Source: JBQTII01 sp052388275
Lineage (GTDB): Bacteria; Actinomycetota; Actinomycetes; Sporichthyales; Sporichthyaceae
Direction: 5' to 3'
NCBI GenBank assembly: GCA_052388275.1
Contig: JBQTII010000021.1
Location: 1-64,000, forward strand
Length of the DNA: 64,000 bases
Made by a program: the position numbers and the translations under genes. Shown here piece by piece: positions 25,401 to 34,664 of the stretch (the first letter of the stretch is position 1; each line of letters begins with the position of its first letter). Under the pieces are notes generated by a model. The model searched no databases. It was given only the letters and a program-made list of their open reading frames with translations, and was not told where the DNA came from.

Positions 25401-27218
25401 TTAGGTCGCGGTCTCGCGCCAGCCGCTGGTGATGGGCAGGCGGCGGTCGCGGCCGAAGGCTCGCCGGGAGATCTTTGGACCCGGCGGGTACTGGCGACGC
25501 TTGTACTCGGCAAGGTCGACCATCCGAAGGATGCGGGTGACCAAGGCGGCGTCGAACCCGGTGGCGACCAGGTCCGCCGCGGAGGCATCGCGTTCGACGT
25601 AGTCATCGAGGAGGTCGTCGAGCACGGCATAGTCCGGCAACGAGTCGGTGTCGAGCTGACCCGGCCTCAGTTCCGCGGACGGCGGTTTGGTGATGGAGTT
25701 CGGCGGGATCGGGGGGATCTGGCCGAGCCGGGTCGCCTCGGCATTGCGCCACTCGGACAGCCGCCACACCAGGGTCTTCGGCACGTCCTTGAGGGGTGCG
25801 AAGCCGCCGACCGCGTCGCCGTAAATAGTGGAGTACCCGGCGGCCAGTTCGCTCTTGTTGCCGGTTGCGAGCACCAGATGGCCCTCGGCATTGGACAGCC
25901 CCATCAGCGTCGCTCCGCGCACCCGTGCCTGCAGGTTCTCCTCGGCCAGGCCGGTGAATCCGAGTTCGCCCAGGTAAGCCGCGACCATCGGCTCGATCGC
26001 CACCGTGCGGTAGTGACAACCGGTGCGGGCCGCGAAGTCCGCGGCGTCGGACTGGGAGTGCTCGGAGGAGTACTTCGACGGCATCGAGACGCCATAGACC
26101 TGCGGCGCACCAACCGCGTCGCAGGCGATCGCGGCCACCAGCGCCGAGTCGATCCCGCCGGACAGCCCGAGCACCACCGAGGTGAAGGCGTTCTTGCGCA
26201 CGTAGTCGCCGAGCGCCAGCACCAGCGCCCCGTACACCTCGGCCTCGCTCGAGCTGCGCGGTTGCACGGGCGCGGGCTGCGGGGCATAGGTCGGCAGCGG
26301 ATCGGGGTCGAGCACGACCCGGAGCACGCTCACCGCGGCGGCGTCCGCGGCCGCCACCGTTGCGGCCAGCGCGGGCTCGCCGCCGGGTAGCTCGCTCGCC
26401 ATGGCGATCACCGGACGCGGCCCCGACCCGCCGGGTGTTCCCAGCTCGAGGTCGGCGACCAGCAGGGCCTCGTCGAACTGGGGTGCGCGGGCGAGAAGCT
26501 CGCCGGCGGGGGTGACCACGAGGGAATCTCCGTCGAAGATCAGCTCGTCCTGCCCGCCGACGAGGTTGACGTAGGCGAGCGTCGCTCCCGCTTCCGCGGC
26601 CCGCCGCCGGCACAGCGCAAGGCGGGTGTCGTCCTTATTCAGCTCGTAGGGAGAACCGTTGAGCACGACCAGCAATCCCGCGCCCGCCCCGGCCGCCGCC
26701 GCAACCGGGCCGCCGTCCTGCCAGAGGTCCTCGCAGATCGCGAACGCGATGTCGATCCCGTGCAGTCGCACGAGCGGCAGCACGTTGCCGGGCACGAAGT
26801 AGCGGAACTCGTCGAACACCCCGTAATTGGGCAGGTGGTGCTTTGCCGAGCGGGCGACCACCCGCCCACCGTGCAGTACCGCCAGCGCATTCTTCGGCGA
26901 CCCGGCCGGGCGGCCCAGCCGCACTCGGTCGTGTTCGGTCGCGTCGAGGTAACCCAGAACAACGGTGAGGTCACTGAGGCCCTCCGCATCCAGGCGCTGC
27001 GCCAGGGCGCGGGGCGCTGCCCGGGACGCGGCCTGGAAGGAGCTGCGTAGCGCCAGGTCCTCGACGGGGTACCCGGTGAGGACCATCTCCCCGAAAGCCA
27101 CCAGGTGCGCCCCGGCCGCCGCGGCCTGCCGGGCCCGGTCCAGCACGAGCTCGCAGTTGGCCTCGATCGCTCCGACAGTGGGGTTGACCTGCGCGAGCGC
27201 GATCCGCAGCTGGGGCAT
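25401..27218 (-). CDS. nadE: Glutamine-dependent NAD+ synthetase
   Basis: This 605-residue enzyme amidates deamido-NAD with ammonia from glutamine. The N-terminal nitrilase-type glutaminase shows its catalytic triad (Glu of FGEMVLTGYP, Lys of AKHHLPNYGVFDE, Cys of ICEDLWQDG). The C-terminal synthetase has the PP-loop LGLSGGIDSALVAAI. TACGCT lies exactly 6 nt before ATG 27218, suggesting a leaderless mRNA. It is shorter than the roughly 680-residue M. tuberculosis enzyme and closer to the Streptomyces/E. coli-like two-domain forms. Confidence 0.96.
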   Translation of the reverse strand: MPQLRIALAQVNPTVGAIEANCELVLDRARQAAAAGAHLVAFGEMVLTGYPVEDLALRSSFQAASRAAPRALAQRLDAEGLSDLTVVLGYLDATEHDRVRLGRPAGSPKNALAVLHGGRVVARSAKHHLPNYGVFDEFRYFVPGNVLPLVRLHGIDIAFAICEDLWQDGGPVAAAAGAGAGLLVVLNGSPYELNKDDTRLALCRRRAAEAGATLAYVNLVGGQDELIFDGDSLVVTPAGELLARAPQFDEALLVADLELGTPGGSGPRPVIAMASELPGGEPALAATVAAADAAAVSVLRVVLDPDPLPTYAPQPAPVQPRSSSEAEVYGALVLALGDYVRKNAFTSVVLGLSGGIDSALVAAIACDAVGAPQVYGVSMPSKYSSEHSQSDAADFAARTGCHYRTVAIEPMVAAYLGELGFTGLAEENLQARVRGATLMGLSNAEGHLVLATGNKSELAAGYSTIYGDAVGGFAPLKDVPKTLVWRLSEWRNAEATRLGQIPPIPPNSITKPPSAELRPGQLDTDSLPDYAVLDDLLDDYVERDASAADLVATGFDAALVTRILRMVDLAEYKRRQYPPGPKISRRAFGRDRRLPITSGWRETAT

Positions 27219-27224
27219 TGGGCC

Positions 27225-27230
27225 AGCGTA
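27225..27230 (-). promoter_or_regulatory. Candidate -10 box of nadE
   Basis: TACGCT with 6 nt to ATG 27218 fits a leaderless start. Confidence 0.45.
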
Positions 27231-27296
27231 GGCCCGCGCTCGCGCGCCGGAACGAGCGAGGCGATCGCGGGCATCTCACACCCGATCGCGCCCTGT

Positions 27297-27312
27297 GTTA
27301 CCGGCCGGAAAC
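27297..27312 (+). promoter_or_regulatory. Putative GlnR box upstream of glnA2
   Basis: GTTAC-cggccg-GAAAC matches the actinobacterial GlnR half-site gTnAc-n6-GaAAc at every specified base. It lies 64 bp before the glnA2 start. The second half-site is poor (GCACC at 27319). Confidence 0.6.
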
Positions 27313-27375
27313 CCTGGTGCACCAGACTGTCGGGCAGGATCCCCCGATCCCCTCACGCCACGAGTCGGAGAAGGT

Positions 27376-28713
27376 ATGGACAAGCAGACCGAGTTCGTGT
27401 TGCGCACCCTCGAGGAGCGCGACCTGCGCTTTGTTCGGTTGTGGTTCACCGACGTGCTGGGAATGCTCAAGTCGGTGGCGATCGCCCCTGCCGAGCTGGA
27501 GTCGGCGTTCGCCGAGGGCATCGGCTTCGACGGCTCCGCGATCGAGGGCTTCGCCCGCGTCCACGAGTCCGACATGCTGGCCAAGCCGGACCCGGCGACC
27601 TTCCAGGTGCTGCCCTGGCGCGCCGAGGCGCCGGGCACGGCCCGCATGTTCTGCGACATCCTGCAGACCGACGGTGCCCCGAGTTTCGCGGACCCGCGCT
27701 ACGTGCTCAAGCGGACGCTGGCCAGGGCATCGGACCTGGGGTTCACCTTTTACACCCACCCCGAGATCGAGTTCTACCTGTTCGCCAAGCACCCGGTCGC
27801 GGGCGAGCGCCCGATCCCGATCGACCACGGCGGGTACTTCGACCACACGATCCACGGCGCCGGGCACGACTACCGTCGCCACGCGATCACGATGCTGGAG
27901 AACATGGGCATCTCGGTCGAGTTCAGCCACCACGAGGGCGGACCGGGCCAGCAGGAGATCGACCTGCGCTACGCCGATGCACTGACCACCGCGGATAACG
28001 TCATGACCTTCCGCATGGTGATGAAGGAGGTGGCGCTCGAGCAGAACGTCTACGCCTCCTTCATGCCCAAGCCCTTCACCGAGCACCCGGGTTCGGGCAT
28101 GCACACCCACCTCTCGCTGTTCGAGGGGGACCGCAACGCCTTCTACGAGGCGGGAGCGGAGTACCAGCTCTCCAAGGTCGGGCGCGCGTTCATCGCCGGC
28201 CTGCTCAAACACGCCGCGGAGATCACCGCGGTCACCAACCAGTGGGTGAACTCCTACAAGCGACTGTGGGGTGGCGGCGAGGCGCCGTCCTACATCTGCT
28301 GGGGGCACAACAACCGTTCGGCCCTGGTGCGGGTACCGATGTACAAGCCGACCAAGGGCCAGTCCACCCGGGTGGAGTTCCGCTCGCTGGACTCGGCCTG
28401 CAACCCCTACCTGGCCTACGCGCTGCTGCTCGCCGCGGGCCTCAAGGGCATCGAGGAGGGCTACGAGCTCCCGCCCGGCGCCGAGGACGACGTCTGGTCG
28501 CTCTCGGGCGCCGAGCGCCGGGCACTGGGCATCGACCCGTTGCCGCAGAACCTCGCCGAAGCCATCACCGCGATGGAGCGCAGCGAACTCGCCGCCGAAA
28601 CCCTCGGTGAGGGCGTCTTCGACTTCTTCCTGCGCAACAAGCGGCGCGAATGGGAGGAGTACCGGATGCAGGTCACGGCCTTCGAGCTCGACCGCTACCT
28701 GCCTGTGCTGTGA
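27376..28713 (+). CDS. glnA2: Type I glutamine synthetase, GlnA2 class
   Basis: This 445-residue cytosolic enzyme is of the GSI fold, with the metal and substrate motifs GIGFDGSAIEGF, SHHEGGPGQQEID and HTHLSLFEG. The length and sequence fit GlnA2 of M. tuberculosis (446 residues), which likewise sits next to glnE. At the adenylylation-site position it reads EDDVWSLS: Trp replaces the Tyr of GlnA1, so GlnE should not modify it. ATG 27376 follows GGAGAAGG. A GlnR-like box lies upstream. Some GlnA2 members prefer glutamate-derived or polyamine substrates. Confidence 0.95.
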   Translation: MDKQTEFVLRTLEERDLRFVRLWFTDVLGMLKSVAIAPAELESAFAEGIGFDGSAIEGFARVHESDMLAKPDPATFQVLPWRAEAPGTARMFCDILQTDGAPSFADPRYVLKRTLARASDLGFTFYTHPEIEFYLFAKHPVAGERPIPIDHGGYFDHTIHGAGHDYRRHAITMLENMGISVEFSHHEGGPGQQEIDLRYADALTTADNVMTFRMVMKEVALEQNVYASFMPKPFTEHPGSGMHTHLSLFEGDRNAFYEAGAEYQLSKVGRAFIAGLLKHAAEITAVTNQWVNSYKRLWGGGEAPSYICWGHNNRSALVRVPMYKPTKGQSTRVEFRSLDSACNPYLAYALLLAAGLKGIEEGYELPPGAEDDVWSLSGAERRALGIDPLPQNLAEAITAMERSELAAETLGEGVFDFFLRNKRREWEEYRMQVTAFELDRYLPVL

Positions 28714-28735
28714 GGGTCCCGGGTGGGGCCACGCT

Positions 28736-29023
28736 TCAGGCGACGCTGACCCGGCCCGGCAGGAACACCAGCCACGGTGCCTGGTAGGTGATCGTGACGG
28801 TGCCGTCCGGCGGCACATTCACGTTCGTGGAACTCTTGCCGGCGTTCATGATGAACAGGTAGCGGTAGTGAATGTCGACCTGGTGCGCACCCGCCGTCAC
28901 CGGCGTCTTGAAGGAGCCCCATCGCACCTTCTGGGCGGTCCCGTCGATCGTCACGATCGGGGGAAAGAGGTACAGGATGAACATCAGGAAGAAGAACTTG
29001 GTGTCGATCGCGATGGTCCCCAT
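28736..29023 (-). CDS. Small membrane-associated hypothetical protein
   Basis: This 95-residue protein starts at ATG 29023, preceded by AAAGGAA at 6 nt. A short N-terminal hydrophobic segment (KFFFLMFILYLFPPIVTI) is followed by a beta domain (GAHQVDIHYRYLFIMNAGKSS, TVTITYQAPWLVFLPG) that resembles a PEGA/Ig-like fold held at the membrane. Similar small proteins occur across actinobacteria without known function. It sits alone between glnA2 and glnE, on the opposite strand. Confidence 0.75.
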   Translation of the reverse strand: MGTIAIDTKFFFLMFILYLFPPIVTIDGTAQKVRWGSFKTPVTAGAHQVDIHYRYLFIMNAGKSSTNVNVPPDGTVTITYQAPWLVFLPGRVSVA

Positions 29024-29121
29024 CGGATTCCTTTCCACGGTGGCCCCGGCCGCCCGAGAGCGCCCGGTCTGGGTTTACGGCGCCTTGGATGCCGTGAGGG
29101 GTGCCGAAAGTTCCCGGCGGC

Positions 29122-29127
29122 TAAGTT
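29122..29127 (+). promoter_or_regulatory. Candidate -10 box of glnE
   Basis: TAAGTT, then 6 nt, then GTG 29134: leaderless spacing. Confidence 0.45.
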
Positions 29128-29133
29128 GACCTC

Positions 29134-32100
29134 GTGAGCGAGCTCCGCGGCCGGACCCCGGGCCGCCCGGTCCCTACGACCGACTCGCTGCTGGCGCGGC
29201 TGGGGTTTCAGCGTCGCGAGCAGGCGCGGGAGTTGATCTCACGCCCCGCGCTGGCGCTCGGTGAGAACGCCGACGTGCTGGCAACCTTTGGTCAGGCGCC
29301 CGACCCGGACCTCGCGCTGGTGCAGCTCATCCGGCTGGCCGAAGCCGCCGAGCCCGCGGAACTACGACACGCGCTGGTGGATTCGCCGGGTCTGCGGCGC
29401 CGCCTGATCGCGGTGCTGGGCGCGTCCGAGGCACTGGGGGATCATCTCCTGCGGCACCGCAATGACTGGCAGCTCCTGATTCCCGACGAGGCGGGCGCCC
29501 CGACGCCTGAGCAGCTGCGCGCGGGGATGCTGGCAGTGGTGGGCGCGGACCCACTCGCCGCGGAGCCGGTGGCGACCGGGGGCCTTATGCAGTCCTACGA
29601 CCGGCTGCGGGTGGCCTACCGGCGCCGCCTGCTCCTGCTCGCGGCGCGGGACCTGACCGGGGCCGCGGACCTGGAGTTGGCCGCGGCTGAGCTCGCCGAC
29701 CTGGCCGCCGCCACGGTCGAGGCCGCGCTGGCGATCGCGCGGGCCGGCGTGCCTGCCGGGGCGGCGCCGTGCCGCCTCGCCGTGATCGGCATGGGCAAGT
29801 GCGGTGGCCGCGAGCTCAACTACGTCAGTGACGTGGACGTCATCTTCGTCGCCGAGGCCGCCCACGGCTCCGATGGCGAACTCGCCGAGGAGAGCGCGGC
29901 ACTGCGCACCGCGACCCAGCTCGCGACGGGGCTCATGCGAGCGTGTGGGGCCGCAACGGCCGAGGGCACGATCTGGCCGGTCGATCCCGCGCTGCGGCCC
30001 GAGGGCAAGCAAGGCCCCCTGGTGCGGACGTTGGCCAGCCACGTCGCGTACTACGAGCGCTGGGCCAAGACCTGGGAGTTCCAGGCACTGCTCAAGGCCC
30101 GCCCGATTGCCGGCGATCTGATGCTGGGTCACGCCTACACCGACGCGCTTGCGCCACTGGTGTGGAAGGCCGCGAACCGGGAAAATTTTGTGGGCGACGT
30201 CCAGGCGATGAGGCGGCGGGTGGAGGCAACTCTGGCGCCGGCCGATGCGGACCGTCAGCTCAAGCTCGGGCCGGGCGGGCTGCGCGACGTTGAGTTCGCC
30301 GTCCAGTTGCTGCAGATGGTGCACGGCCGCGACGATGCGGCGCTGCACGCCGGCTCCACCCTCGACGCGTTGGCCGCCCTCTCCCAGGGCGGTTACGTCG
30401 GGCGCGACGACGCCGATGGTCTCGCGCAGGCCTACCGCTTCCTGCGTACCCTCGAGCACCGCATCCAGCTCTACAAACTGTGGCGGACCCATCAGCTGCC
30501 CGAGGGTGAGTCCGACCTGCGCAGGCTCGGGCGCTCGATGGGTCTGCAGGGAGACCCTGCGGCCGAGCTCACGCTGCTCTGGCGCAAGCACTCGGCGCGA
30601 GTCCGCCGCCTGCACGAGAAGCTGTTCTATCGTCCGCTGCTCATCGCCGTCTCCCGGCTTTCCGACGGTGATTCCCGGCTCACCACCGACGCCGCCAAGT
30701 CCCGGTTGGCCGCCCTCGGTTACGCCGACCCGGCGGGCGCATTGCGGCACCTGGAGGCGCTGACGGCCGGGCTGAGCCGGCGCGCGGCCATCCAACGCAC
30801 CCTGCTGCCGGTGATGCTCGGCTGGTTCGCCGACGCGGCCGACCCAGACGCAGGTCTGCTGGCTTTCCGTCAGGTCTCCGATGCGCTCGGATCCACTCCC
30901 TGGTATCTGCGGATGCTGCGTGATGAAGGCCAGGCCGCGCAGCGCATGGCGTACCTGCTCGCCTCCGGCCGCTTCGCCGCGGAGCTGTTGCTGCGAGCCC
31001 CGGAGGGCACCGCCATGCTCGCCGACGACGACGAGCTGCGTCCACGGGCTCGTGATGCGCTGATCACCGAGGCGCACGCCGCGGTTGCCAGAGCAACGAC
31101 CGCGGAGGCAGCCGTGATTGCGGTGCGGGGCAACCGTCGCCGCGAGCAGTTCCGCATCGCGGCCGCCGACACTCTGAACTCCCTCGACGTCACTGATGTC
31201 GCGGGCGCCATCACCGACGTGGTCGCCGCTACCCTGACCGGCGCGCTCGCCGCGGCCACACGCGGGGTGCTCGGCGAGGAATCCTCCCCGGTCCGCTTCA
31301 CCGTGGTCGCGATGGGACGCCTCGGCGGGCACGAGATGAGTTATGCCAGCGATGCCGATGTCATGTTCGTGTACGAGGCGATGCCCGAGGTGGCGGAGAA
31401 GATCGCCACCGACACCGCGCACGCGCTGGCCAACGAACTGCGCCGGCTGCTGCACATGCCCGCACCCGAGCCCACCCTGGAGGTCGACGCCGATCTGCGC
31501 CCGGAAGGCCGCCAGGGCCCGCTGGTGCGATCGCTGGCCTCCTATGCGGCCTATTACGATCGCTGGTCCAGCGGCTGGGAAGCCCAGGCTTTGCTGCGGG
31601 CGGAGGTCATCGCGGGAGACGCCGATCTCGGTGCGAGGTTCACTGCCCTGATCGATCCGCTGCGGTATCCCGCGGGTGGACTGACACAGGATCAGATTCG
31701 CGAGATTCGGCGCATCAAGGCAAGGGTGGAGAACGAGCGACTACCACGGGGGGCCGATCCGGCCCTGCACACCAAGCTCGGCCGCGGCGGGCTCGCGGAC
31801 GTCGAGTGGGCCGCGCAGCTGCTGCAGCTACGCTACGGCGCGTCAGTGCCCGCACTGCGGACAACCCGCACGCTGGCCGCCCTCTACGCCGCCCGGGACG
31901 CCGAGCTGTTGTCCGAGGATGACCGGGTCGTACTGGTGTCGGCCTGGCGCCTGGCCACCGAGGTCCGCAACGCGATCATGCTGGTGCGAGGCCGCCCGGC
32001 CGACAGCCCGCCGACCGGGGGGCGCGAACTTTCCTCGATGGCGAGCCTGCTCGGCTACCCGGTGCAGGAGAGCGGGCGGATGCTGGACGAGTACCGCCGG

Positions 32101-32151
32101 CTCACCCGCCGGGCTCGCGCCATCGTCGAGCGGATCATTTACCAGGACTGA
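29134..32151 (+). CDS. glnE: Glutamine synthetase adenylyltransferase/adenylyl-removing enzyme
   Basis: GlnE adds or removes AMP on a tyrosine of glutamine synthetase to match activity to nitrogen supply. The 1005 residues contain two nucleotidyltransferase domains, one with GMGKCGGRELNYVSDVDVIF (near residue 220) and one with AMGRLGGHEMSYASDADVMF (near residue 730), each followed by a helical PII-uridylyl-transferase-type domain. Both D-x-D metal pairs are intact, so both activities are expected. The start is GTG 29134 with no Shine-Dalgarno. Its expected target GlnA1 is encoded 10.5 kb away at 42.6-44.1 kb. Confidence 0.97.
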   Translation: MSELRGRTPGRPVPTTDSLLARLGFQRREQARELISRPALALGENADVLATFGQAPDPDLALVQLIRLAEAAEPAELRHALVDSPGLRRRLIAVLGASEALGDHLLRHRNDWQLLIPDEAGAPTPEQLRAGMLAVVGADPLAAEPVATGGLMQSYDRLRVAYRRRLLLLAARDLTGAADLELAAAELADLAAATVEAALAIARAGVPAGAAPCRLAVIGMGKCGGRELNYVSDVDVIFVAEAAHGSDGELAEESAALRTATQLATGLMRACGAATAEGTIWPVDPALRPEGKQGPLVRTLASHVAYYERWAKTWEFQALLKARPIAGDLMLGHAYTDALAPLVWKAANRENFVGDVQAMRRRVEATLAPADADRQLKLGPGGLRDVEFAVQLLQMVHGRDDAALHAGSTLDALAALSQGGYVGRDDADGLAQAYRFLRTLEHRIQLYKLWRTHQLPEGESDLRRLGRSMGLQGDPAAELTLLWRKHSARVRRLHEKLFYRPLLIAVSRLSDGDSRLTTDAAKSRLAALGYADPAGALRHLEALTAGLSRRAAIQRTLLPVMLGWFADAADPDAGLLAFRQVSDALGSTPWYLRMLRDEGQAAQRMAYLLASGRFAAELLLRAPEGTAMLADDDELRPRARDALITEAHAAVARATTAEAAVIAVRGNRRREQFRIAAADTLNSLDVTDVAGAITDVVAATLTGALAAATRGVLGEESSPVRFTVVAMGRLGGHEMSYASDADVMFVYEAMPEVAEKIATDTAHALANELRRLLHMPAPEPTLEVDADLRPEGRQGPLVRSLASYAAYYDRWSSGWEAQALLRAEVIAGDADLGARFTALIDPLRYPAGGLTQDQIREIRRIKARVENERLPRGADPALHTKLGRGGLADVEWAAQLLQLRYGASVPALRTTRTLAALYAARDAELLSEDDRVVLVSAWRLATEVRNAIMLVRGRPADSPPTGGRELSSMASLLGYPVQESGRMLDEYRRLTRRARAIVERIIYQD

Positions 32152-32165
32152 TCCTGGCGGCTGCC

Positions 32166-33080
32166 TTACAGAGCCCCGCCGTCGCGGATCTCGCGCCCGT
32201 CCAACCCCTCATCGAGGGTGATGTCGGTGTAGGAGAACCGCGCCAGTGCCGGGCAGATCGCGTCCGGGGAGGCCGGGTCGCTGCCCATGAACACCGTGAG
32301 GGTCACGGCTTGGGAGCTGTAGTCGACCTCGACGTGGTCGAGCACGTCACATGGTTCGATCCCGGAGGTGTAGTAGATCCGGATGACGCCGTTGCCGAGT
32401 TTCTCGGTGCGGTCGAAGGCGATCGTGCGCAGATTGTCCATGCCGGGCCTTGGCTCGACCGCGGTTGCTGCGCCGTCGCCGCGGACCTTGCCGGCGGGCT
32501 GCTCGCCGGCCGGCTGCTCGCCCTCGGTTGCCGTCTCATCAGCGACGGTCGGGTCCACGATCTCGCGCCCGGCCAGGTCCTCGGTGAGCGTGACGTCGAC
32601 GGCCTTGAGTTCGGCTATCTCGATGCACGCCACATCCGGTGCGGCCGGGTCAGATCCGGAGAACAGCGAGATCTCCACCGCCGCCTTGCGGTAGGCGACC
32701 TTGACCGAATCCAGCACGTCGCAGGGCTCGATCCCGCCGTAGAACTGCACCCGCACGACCCGATCGCCGGTGGGGGCGGCCGACTCCCAGGTGACCGGGC
32801 GCACGTTGGACATGCCGCCCTGAGGTTTGACCACCTTCGGCCCGGGCTCCGGCGCGGGAGCGCCAGGTTCGGTGTCGGTGCCGATGTCGCTGTCCGGGGT
32901 GTCATTGCGCCCGGCGTCATCCGAGCCGGCCAGGCTCGTGCCCCCCGCGGCGTCGCCCGGATCGCCCGAATTGGCCGCCGGGGTCGTCACCTGTGTGCTG
33001 TCGCTGCCGCAGGCGCCCAGGACGAGCAGCATGCTCACGCCCGTCGCCACCAGGAACCGCCGTCCCACCAAGTGCTTCAT
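32166..33080 (-). CDS. Lipoprotein with two homologous domains
   Basis: This 304-residue protein has a lipoprotein signal peptide with lipobox LGAC (FLVATGVSMLLVLGAC), so it is probably anchored outside the membrane. A Thr/Gly/Pro-rich linker leads to two copies of one domain of about 85 residues: the first holds VVRVQFYGGIEPCDVLDSV and GREIVD, the second GVIRIYYTSGIEPCDVLDHV and GREIRD. Each has one conserved Cys in the PCDVLD motif plus another later, so one disulfide per domain is likely. ATG 33080 follows GGGGGAT. Function is unknown. Confidence 0.82.
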   Translation of the reverse strand: MKHLVGRRFLVATGVSMLLVLGACGSDSTQVTTPAANSGDPGDAAGGTSLAGSDDAGRNDTPDSDIGTDTEPGAPAPEPGPKVVKPQGGMSNVRPVTWESAAPTGDRVVRVQFYGGIEPCDVLDSVKVAYRKAAVEISLFSGSDPAAPDVACIEIAELKAVDVTLTEDLAGREIVDPTVADETATEGEQPAGEQPAGKVRGDGAATAVEPRPGMDNLRTIAFDRTEKLGNGVIRIYYTSGIEPCDVLDHVEVDYSSQAVTLTVFMGSDPASPDAICPALARFSYTDITLDEGLDGREIRDGGAL

Positions 33081-33250
33081 CCCTAGATCCCCCTTGTTCG
33101 CGTCACCACCATGGTGGCGCCCCTGCGCTGCTCGATGAACCAAGGACGCGCGAGGCGGTGAATTCGTTCGGGACGCACGAGGGTGAACAGAATTGGGCTG
33201 GCTGGCGACCCGAGCCGCCGTCATCGCGGCCCACGTGACCGCGCGCTGAC

Positions 33251-33709
33251 TCAGCGACCGCCGAAGTCCTGGACCCAGTACTCACCCGAGAGGCCGACGC
33301 CGATCCGGTCGAACTTGGGGTCCAGGATGTTGTCCCGGTGCAGCGGGGAGTCCATCCAGCCTTGCAGCACGTCGGCCGCGGAGTCGAACCCGTCGGCGAC
33401 GTTCTCCCCGATCCGCCGGCCCCTCGGGTAGCCGTGCGAGTGGATCCGCTTGTCCCAGGACGGCCCGCCCTTGGTGTCATGGGCCAGGTAGTTGCGCTTG
33501 TTCATGTCCTCGGCATGGGCTTGGGCCGCCGAGGCCAGCTTCGGATTCCACTTCAGCAGCGGAAGGTCCTTCTTTGCGCGCTTGGTGTTCGTCAGCTGCA
33601 CCACCGCGACCACCACGGCGTCCAGGCGCAGGGCTTTCTCATCGAGGCCTTCGACCTCCCCGCGGCTGGACAGAATCGCCCACCACGGTCGCTTCTTTGT
33701 CGTGCCCAT
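33251..33709 (-). CDS. CAP/SCP-domain protein
   Basis: This protein of about 152 residues has a CAP (cysteine-rich secretory, PR-1-like) domain: LTNTKRAKKDLPLLKWNPKL, AEDMNKRNYLAHD, GENVADGFDSAADVLQGWMD, SPLHRDNILDPKFDRIGVG. Bacterial CAP proteins are usually secreted, but no signal peptide is clear from ATG 33709; a hydrophobic stretch (LDAVVVAVVQL) is short. Starts at 33724 and 33763 are possible. The family role is unclear in bacteria. Confidence 0.8.
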   Translation of the reverse strand: MGTTKKRPWWAILSSRGEVEGLDEKALRLDAVVVAVVQLTNTKRAKKDLPLLKWNPKLASAAQAHAEDMNKRNYLAHDTKGGPSWDKRIHSHGYPRGRRIGENVADGFDSAADVLQGWMDSPLHRDNILDPKFDRIGVGLSGEYWVQDFGGR

Positions 33710-33842
33710 GTCCGCACCCGCCATCCCGATCCGGGATCCCGGATGATCCCGCTGGGCGGACATTAGGGCGAATACGGATGTTCCGGCTGGCGGTGTCACT
33801 CACATGCCGTAGCCGGGCTCGGGACATCACCCGCGCGAGTGA

Positions 33843-34595
33843 TCAGCGGGTGAGGAAGTCGGCGATCGCGGCCCCGAGTTGAGCCTTGGTGACGGCACTC
33901 ATGTGGGAGCCGGGGATCGCTTGGAAACTTCCGGCCGGCAGGACCTCGGCGAGCGCCGGGCCGGAGCCGTTGTCGTCGTCGTCCCTGCCCAGCACGACCA
34001 GGGTCGCCACGGTGATCGCGCCGAGCTCGTCCGCCGTGGTGTCAACGAAGGTATCCAGGATGTGTGCCAGCGCCACGGGGTCACCCCCGACGGTGCGCAG
34101 GAACGCCTCGGCCATCCAGGCGGGCGAGCGCGGCTCGTGCGAGCCGAGGTTGGTCAGGATGTGCCGGAAATGCTCGACCCGCTCGCCGGGGCGCAGGATC
34201 CCCTCCAGGCCCATCCCGGCTACGATCGCGCGCCGCGGCCTCGCGCCCCGCACCAGCATCCGCGCCACGGTGCGCCCGCCGAGTGAATAGCCTCCGAGGT
34301 CGTAATCACTCAGGCCGAGGTGTTCGAGCAGGGCGAATCCGTCGTCCGCCAGGACGTCGGGCGGGTAGGCGGCCGAGTCGTGGGAGGCAGCGCTGTCCCC
34401 GTGGGCCCGCAGGTCGGGCATCAGCACCCGGAACCCGCGCCGCGCGAGTTCGGCGGCGTGCCCGTATTTCACCCAGTTGACCGTGGCGGTGGAAAAGTAT
34501 CCGTGAATCAACACGAGCGGGCGCCCGCTGCCGAGCTCGCGGAAGGCGAGCGCGGCGCCGTCGCCGCCGGGGTAACGCTGTGCGGGAAGGTCCAC
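33843..34595 (-). CDS. Alpha/beta-hydrolase
   Basis: This 250-residue alpha/beta-hydrolase has the oxyanion motif LIHGYFS, the nucleophile elbow GGYSLGGRT (catalytic Ser), an acid in GRDDDD and the terminal His in IPGSHMSAV. It is a cytosolic esterase or lactonase-like enzyme of unknown substrate. The start is set at GTG 34595, since GACAAT lies exactly 6 nt upstream (leaderless); GTG 34601 adds two residues. Longer readings to 35180 run through the divergent gene and are shadows. It is divergent from the AhpD-like gene. Confidence 0.85.
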   Translation of the reverse strand: MDLPAQRYPGGDGAALAFRELGSGRPLVLIHGYFSTATVNWVKYGHAAELARRGFRVLMPDLRAHGDSAASHDSAAYPPDVLADDGFALLEHLGLSDYDLGGYSLGGRTVARMLVRGARPRRAIVAGMGLEGILRPGERVEHFRHILTNLGSHEPRSPAWMAEAFLRTVGGDPVALAHILDTFVDTTADELGAITVATLVVLGRDDDDNGSGPALAEVLPAGSFQAIPGSHMSAVTKAQLGAAIADFLTR

Positions 34596-34664
34596 CCCCA
34601 CATTGTCGCGGGTGGGTCGGTGGTGCACTGTGTCGACGCCACCCACGCGACCAGGAGGACAACC

